A DNA stretch of 64,000 nucleotides from Eulemur rufifrons. Its lineage: Eukaryota; Chordata; Mammalia; Primates; Lemuridae. The notes under the pieces were generated by a model. That model searched no databases. It worked only from the letters and a program-made list of their open reading frames with translations, and was not told the DNA's origin. This document shows positions 60,440 through 64,000 of the stretch, piece after piece (position 1 is the stretch's first letter; the number at the start of each line of letters is the position of its first letter). Location: positions 8,624,001 through 8,688,000 of the forward strand of contig NC_091006.1 in NCBI RefSeq assembly GCF_041146395.1, given 5' to 3'. A program made the position numbers and the translations under genes.

Positions 60440-60525
60440 GCTTCTTGCAATCAATAAAGCGCGGGTCAGATTATGCAAAGCGCAGATATTAATATGCAAA
60501 GTTTTAAAGATTTTTAAATGGAAGG
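60440..60525. promoter_or_regulatory. Octamer-pair / ATCAATA block in the distal CpG island
   Basis: AT-rich unique DNA embedded in GC-rich sequence contains ATCAATA (60450-60456) and two ATGCAAAG near-octamers (60473-60480 and 60494-60501) spaced 21 bp apart, each preceded by TT/AT-rich bases, then ttttaaagatttttaaatgg. It lies about 150-250 bp downstream, in the minus-strand direction, of the candidate first exon's donor, i.e. inside the following intron. Confidence 0.55.
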
Positions 60526-60667
60526 GCGAGCGCGGCGCGGGCGGGCGGGCAGGGGCTGCGAGGGGAGAGGGAGGAAGGGAGGGCAGGCGGGCGGGCGCGC
60601 AGGCGAGCTGGGGAGAGGAGGAGGCTGCCCGCCGCCCGCCCGGCTGCGCCGCGCCGCCTTGCCTTAC

Positions 60668-60704
60668 CGCTGCTCCCATCGGTAGGCGCCGCTGTCTTCG
60701 CCAT
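60668..60704 (-). CDS. POU2F2: Candidate alternative first coding exon (MAKTAAPTDGSS)
   Basis: On the minus strand an ATG at 60702-60704 opens MAKTAAPTDGSS and ends AGCAGCG|GTAAGG at 60668, a strong donor. One base of the next codon is left over, the same phase as exon 1, so splicing to exon 2 restores a Glu codon and continues IRMSKPLEA. The other frame I checked across this donor runs into a stop after joining exon 2. The start context is moderate (C at -3, G at +4). No stop separates this ATG from several upstream codons, so initiation further up cannot be excluded. The exon is inferred, not confirmed by transcript data. Confidence 0.6.
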
Positions 60705-60990
60705 GCGCGTCAGCTGCACGGCTCCGAGGGGATGGCCGAGGAGGAGCCGCCGCCGCCAACGCTACCCCCGCTCCCGCTCCCGCTCCCGCGCCCGCTCGCT
60801 GCCTGCTGCTGGCGCTGCTCTGGCCGCTGCTCCTCGCCTGAGCTGCCGGCGCGAGCCCAGGCGCGCGCCATCCCCGGCTCCCACCTTGTCCCCATGGCAA
60901 CCCCGGGCCCAAGGATGCTCAGAGAGAGAGCGCGAGCGAGAGAGCGAGGGGGGAGAGAGGGAGAGGGAGAGGGCGGGGAGCGCAGGGGAC

Positions 60991-62480
60991 ACGGAGGCAG
61001 GGAGAGGCCCGAGACCCACAGAGACACACAGAGATAGAGAGATATGCAGAGATACACAGAGATACGCTGAAACAGAAACACAGAGACAGAGGTGGGGGAG
61101 AGGGGTGGGAAGTAGAGGGGGACACCCATACAAGGAGAAGCCCTGAGACTCACAGAGACCCACAGAGATACCCAGAGACACACAGAAAAAGACAGAGAGG
61201 AAAGGGAGGGGGCAGGGAACAGAGGGGGATTCAAAGGCAGGGAGAGACCCTGAGGTCCAGAGATTCACAGAGATACTCAGAGACACACAGAGACAGAGAC
61301 AGAGACAGAGAAAAGGGAGAAGTGACAGGGCAGGGAGCCCAGAAGACATAGAGGCAGAGAAGCGTTCATAGAGACAGAGAGGTGCTCAGAGACAGAGACA
61401 GAGAGACACATAGAAACAAATAGACACAAGGGACAGGGAGAGAGAGAAAGAGAAGTGGGGGAAGCAGAGGGAGACTCAAAATCAGAGAGAGGCCCTAAAA
61501 GCCAGAGACTCAAAGAGACACCCAGAGAAAAAGAGGAACGGGAGAAGGGAGAGAGCAGGGAGTACAGGAGACATGGAGGCAAAGGGAGACTCACAGAGGC
61601 AGAGAGATGTCCAGAGACACATAGAAACATACAGACACAGGGACAGCGTGGGGAGGAGAGAAGAGAGATGAGGAGCACATGGGGACATGAAGGCAGAGAG
61701 AGAGAGACACGAAGGACCACAGAGACACCCAGAGATAAAGAGATAAGTAGAAGAGTTCCATGCAGAGAAAGATGCAGAACAACAGAGAAGCAGACACAGA
61801 GACAGGGAGATACAGGGTGAAAAATATATATAGAGAGAGACTCACAAAGAGATAGGGAGGCACAGAGATAAGAGAGACAGACATGCAAGAATCAGAGCCA
61901 CCTGCAGAGAGAGATGAAGATGCAAGACAAAGTTGGAGAGAGACAGAGATATGAAGAGACAGAGAGACACAGGCACGCAGAGATAGACACAGAGATAGGA
62001 GAGATATCTGCAGAATCAGAGAGATATGAAGAAAGAGTCATTGAGAAAGAGACAGTCAAACAAGGAGACAGATGATTAGTGAGATGTAGACAGAAACACA
62101 GAGAAATAAACGGATTCTAAGAACCCAAGAAACAGAGACAGAAAGACACAGGCAAAGAGAGAAACAGAGACATAAAGAGACAAAAGGAAATACAGAGACA
62201 ATGAGAGACAGAAAGTAAGGACAGAGTCTTAGATAATCAAAGTGATGCAGAGAAACACAGAGATACGCAGAGACATGGACAGAGACTGCAAGAAAGTGAC
62301 AGAAAAGGAGAACCCTGAGGAGACACAGGGAGATATAGTGAGATGGAGACAGACACTGGAAGAGGCTTTCTGGTGGACAGAGATCTACAGAGAGATACAA
62401 GATAGAGACAGGAAGAGATAAATGGAGAGTCAGACAAGAGAATGAGACCTGGAAAAGACAGGAAGGGGGACAAAGAGACA
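60991..62480. repeat. GA/ACA-rich degenerate minisatellite
   Basis: About 1.5 kb of plus-strand purine-rich DNA is built from CACAGAGACACACAGAGA motifs. A higher-order unit (GCAGGGAGCxCAGGxGAC.. then AGGCAGGGAGAG.., then ACAGAGACxCAGAG) recurs at about 60974, 61105, 61212, 61332, 61455, 61552 and 61645, spaced roughly 95-130 bp. From 61750 to 62480 the period fades. No gene: frames of up to 284 codons are low complexity. Confidence 0.8.
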
Positions 62481-62869
62481 GAGGCCAGGGAAAGCAAGAA
62501 GGGGCAGGCCAGGGTGAGAGCAGAGACCAGGGGGGTGCCAAGAGGGTCTGGGGGGCACCAAGGGGGAGAGGGCTGGTGGGAGGGGAGAGGAGGGAGAGGA
62601 GGGGAGGGAAGTGAGGAGGACAGTGCCCGGTCACTGAGCAGCTCCCCTGTGCCACGCACAGTATGGCTTGGGGAAGAGGAGGAAGGAAAGGAGGGCAGAG
62701 GGGGAAGGGGCCCTGGGCCAGGGGAAGGTCCGAGTAGGGTCTGGGAAGGGTGTGTGGCCCCCGCCCCCTGCTGGCAGGGGCGCGGCAGTGCGGGGTGGAG
62801 GATGGGGCTGCAAGTGGTACCCAGACCCAGGAGGGGGTGCTGGGCGAGGGGGGGATGGAGGTGGGAGGA

Positions 62870-63000
62870 AGGAGAAAGGAGGAGGAGGAGGAGGAGGAGG
62901 ACGTGGGCACGCGCTGCGCGGTCCCGGCTCAGCAGCCGCAGCCGCCCTTCGCTTTGTTACCAGCGAGGCTGCCCCTCGCGTACTGAGTGGGCACACGGGA
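62870..63000. promoter_or_regulatory. Short CpG-rich block with (GGA)n
   Basis: (GGA)n at about 62877-62902 is followed by a CpG-dense 100 bp (gggcacgcgctgcgcggtcccggc, cagcagccgcagccgccc, tgcccctcgcg). It could be a small promoter-like island; nothing else supports a gene start. Confidence 0.35.
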
Positions 63001-63025
63001 CTTCGCGACGTGTGCATGAGAGAAA

Positions 63026-63820
63026 CACAAGAATCACCAACTACCCACGTGTAGAGAAAATGCTCCCGGGACCTACACTGCAAGTGCGTAACAGAAATAA
63101 ATACAGGAAACACCTACCCCGCGGGCGTACAAAGTAAGTACCCGGGACCTGTGTAGTGTGTGCATAATAGACACAGAACTACCTAGTACTCCCTGTAGGG
63201 AGCAGTCTCTCGGGACCCACACTGTGTGCACAACACAAATAAATGCAAGAAACACCTACCCCATGTGCATACAAAGTAGGTTCAGGGACGTATGCAGCAA
63301 GTGCATAATAGACATGGGGCCACTTAATACCCCCTATACAGAACAGGCTCCTCAGATCCATGCTGTGTGTGCACAACACAAATACAGGAAACGCCCATCC
63401 CCCCTGCACACAAACTAGGCACACAGGACTTATAGGACATAAAACTACCCAGTAGCCACATACCAAGCAGCTTCCCATACTGTGTGTGCACAGCTCAAAT
63501 GAATGCAGGAAGCACCCTGTCCCTCATGCCTGGGAAACAAGCACAGCAACCTAATAGCCCTAGCTGGTGTGAACATAATAGACACCCATAAGCAGGTTCT
63601 GGTGACCCACAAAGTGTATATAACACAACTGAACATAAGAAACACCCACCCCACTTGCATACAAAGGCACATGAGGTCCCACCAGTAAGACGGGAACTCA
63701 GAAAGGGTGTGTGTAATGATAACGTATGAACTATCCACTCTGGAAGAAAGGAACATTGCACCTTGCAATGAATATATCCAACAGAATCCGGAGCACCCCT
63801 GCCCCAGTCTGTACAAATAC
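63026..63820. repeat. ~140-bp tandem repeat array
   Basis: A core AAATAAATaCAgGAAACACCTaCCCC recurs at 63095, 63237, about 63378, 63497 and 63627, with diverged relatives near 63026 and 63780. Between cores, blocks such as GCATAATAGACAC, a YACTGTGTGTGCACA-type string and GTRCAYACAAAGTA also recur in the same order. Unit length is about 120-142 bp with at least five copies. I do not recognise the family. Confidence 0.85.
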
Positions 63821-64000
63821 AATAAACCTAAGAAGAGCTGCAGATACCCTGTACACTTGCTAGAAGGGAAGTTCAGAGACACAGCAGCGGCCAAGGGTGT
63901 CCTGTTCCCTGCCTCACCCCCAGCACCTAGAAGGACCAACACATGGGGGGGGGCGGTCACCCCTTCTAAGAATGACCAAGTACATGATGATTATGTATAC
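63821..64000. other. Right edge, no recognisable feature
   Basis: The last 180 bp contain a GGGGGGGGG run near 63944 and otherwise unique sequence. I see nothing further to annotate. Confidence 0.5.

Larger units (their letters stand above)
59925..60990. promoter_or_regulatory. POU2F2: Distal CpG island, candidate alternative POU2F2 promoter
   Basis: The CpG density rises sharply from about 59930 and is highest at 60290-60960. The island holds a phase-compatible first exon on the minus strand and, next to it, an AT-rich motif block (60440-60525) with octamer-like and ATCAATA sites. Alternative-promoter Pou2f2 isoforms linked to Onecut factors have been described in developing mouse spinal cord; identity of this island with that promoter is inference. 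Confidence 0.7.

Noticed and set aside
60664..60912. 82-codon minus-strand frame overlapping the candidate alternative exon (ends DSGAYRWEQR)
   Set aside because: Its frame reaches a stop right at the donor, and if spliced at 60668 to exon 2 it would meet a stop within a few codons, so the MAKTAAP frame is preferred.
59844..61037. 397-codon plus-strand open frame over the distal CpG island
   Set aside because: It reads GC-rich and GA-rich DNA with Arg/Pro/Ala/Gly and Glu/Arg bias. CpG islands often lack stops, and the minus-strand exon explains the site better.

Overview
This is a stretch of primate nuclear DNA. The intact Alu copies carry an internal linker containing ACAACTAAAAATATATA and a right arm reading GCTAGGCTGACxxCACGGCACTCTAGCC. 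I associate both with Alu subfamilies of strepsirrhine primates (lemurs, lorises, galagos). L1, L2, MIR and MLT1 remnants, GC-rich introns and CpG islands fit a gene-dense mammalian locus.

One protein-coding gene can be supported: the 5' half of POU2F2 (Oct-2), read on the minus strand, so transcription runs from high to low coordinates. Six phase-consistent coding exons were placed by eye, all with AG/GT borders: exon 1 (19699-19726, MVHSSMGAP), exon 2 (10516-10581), exon 3 (10351-10385), exon 4 (10161-10217), exon 5 (6797-6913) and exon 6 (6269-6556). Together they encode about 197 N-terminal residues. I did not find the next exons, the POU-specific domain or the homeodomain, so they should lie beyond the low-coordinate end.

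From 19.7 kb to the right end I see no further gene body. The region looks like a long 5' intron or upstream domain of the same gene. It has a CpG island at about 20.4-20.9 kb, several CpG-retaining AT-rich islands that look like conserved non-coding elements (about 22.2, 34.87, 36.8, 46.35, 47.75 and 54.6 kb), and a strong CpG island at about 59.9-61.0 kb. That distal island holds a candidate alternative first exon (60668-60704, MAKTAAPTDGSS). Its donor has the same phase as exon 1, so it would join exon 2 in frame.

The most unusual observations are these. A short 3'-truncated U6 snRNA fragment sits just upstream of the exon 1 start codon, flanked by exact 15-bp direct repeats that duplicate a GC box. 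A 64-bp partial copy of exon 6 lies in intron 4. Exon 6 carries long Ala and Ser runs. Two near-octamers lie 21 bp apart in the distal island, and ATCRAT(A) (Onecut/CUX-like) motifs recur in the putative regulatory islands. Several tandem arrays occur, including a ~140-bp family at 63.0-63.7 kb and a degenerate ~100-130-bp family at 61.0-61.75 kb. I found no new protein-coding system; the long reading frames over CA-, GT- and GA-rich DNA are low-complexity artefacts.
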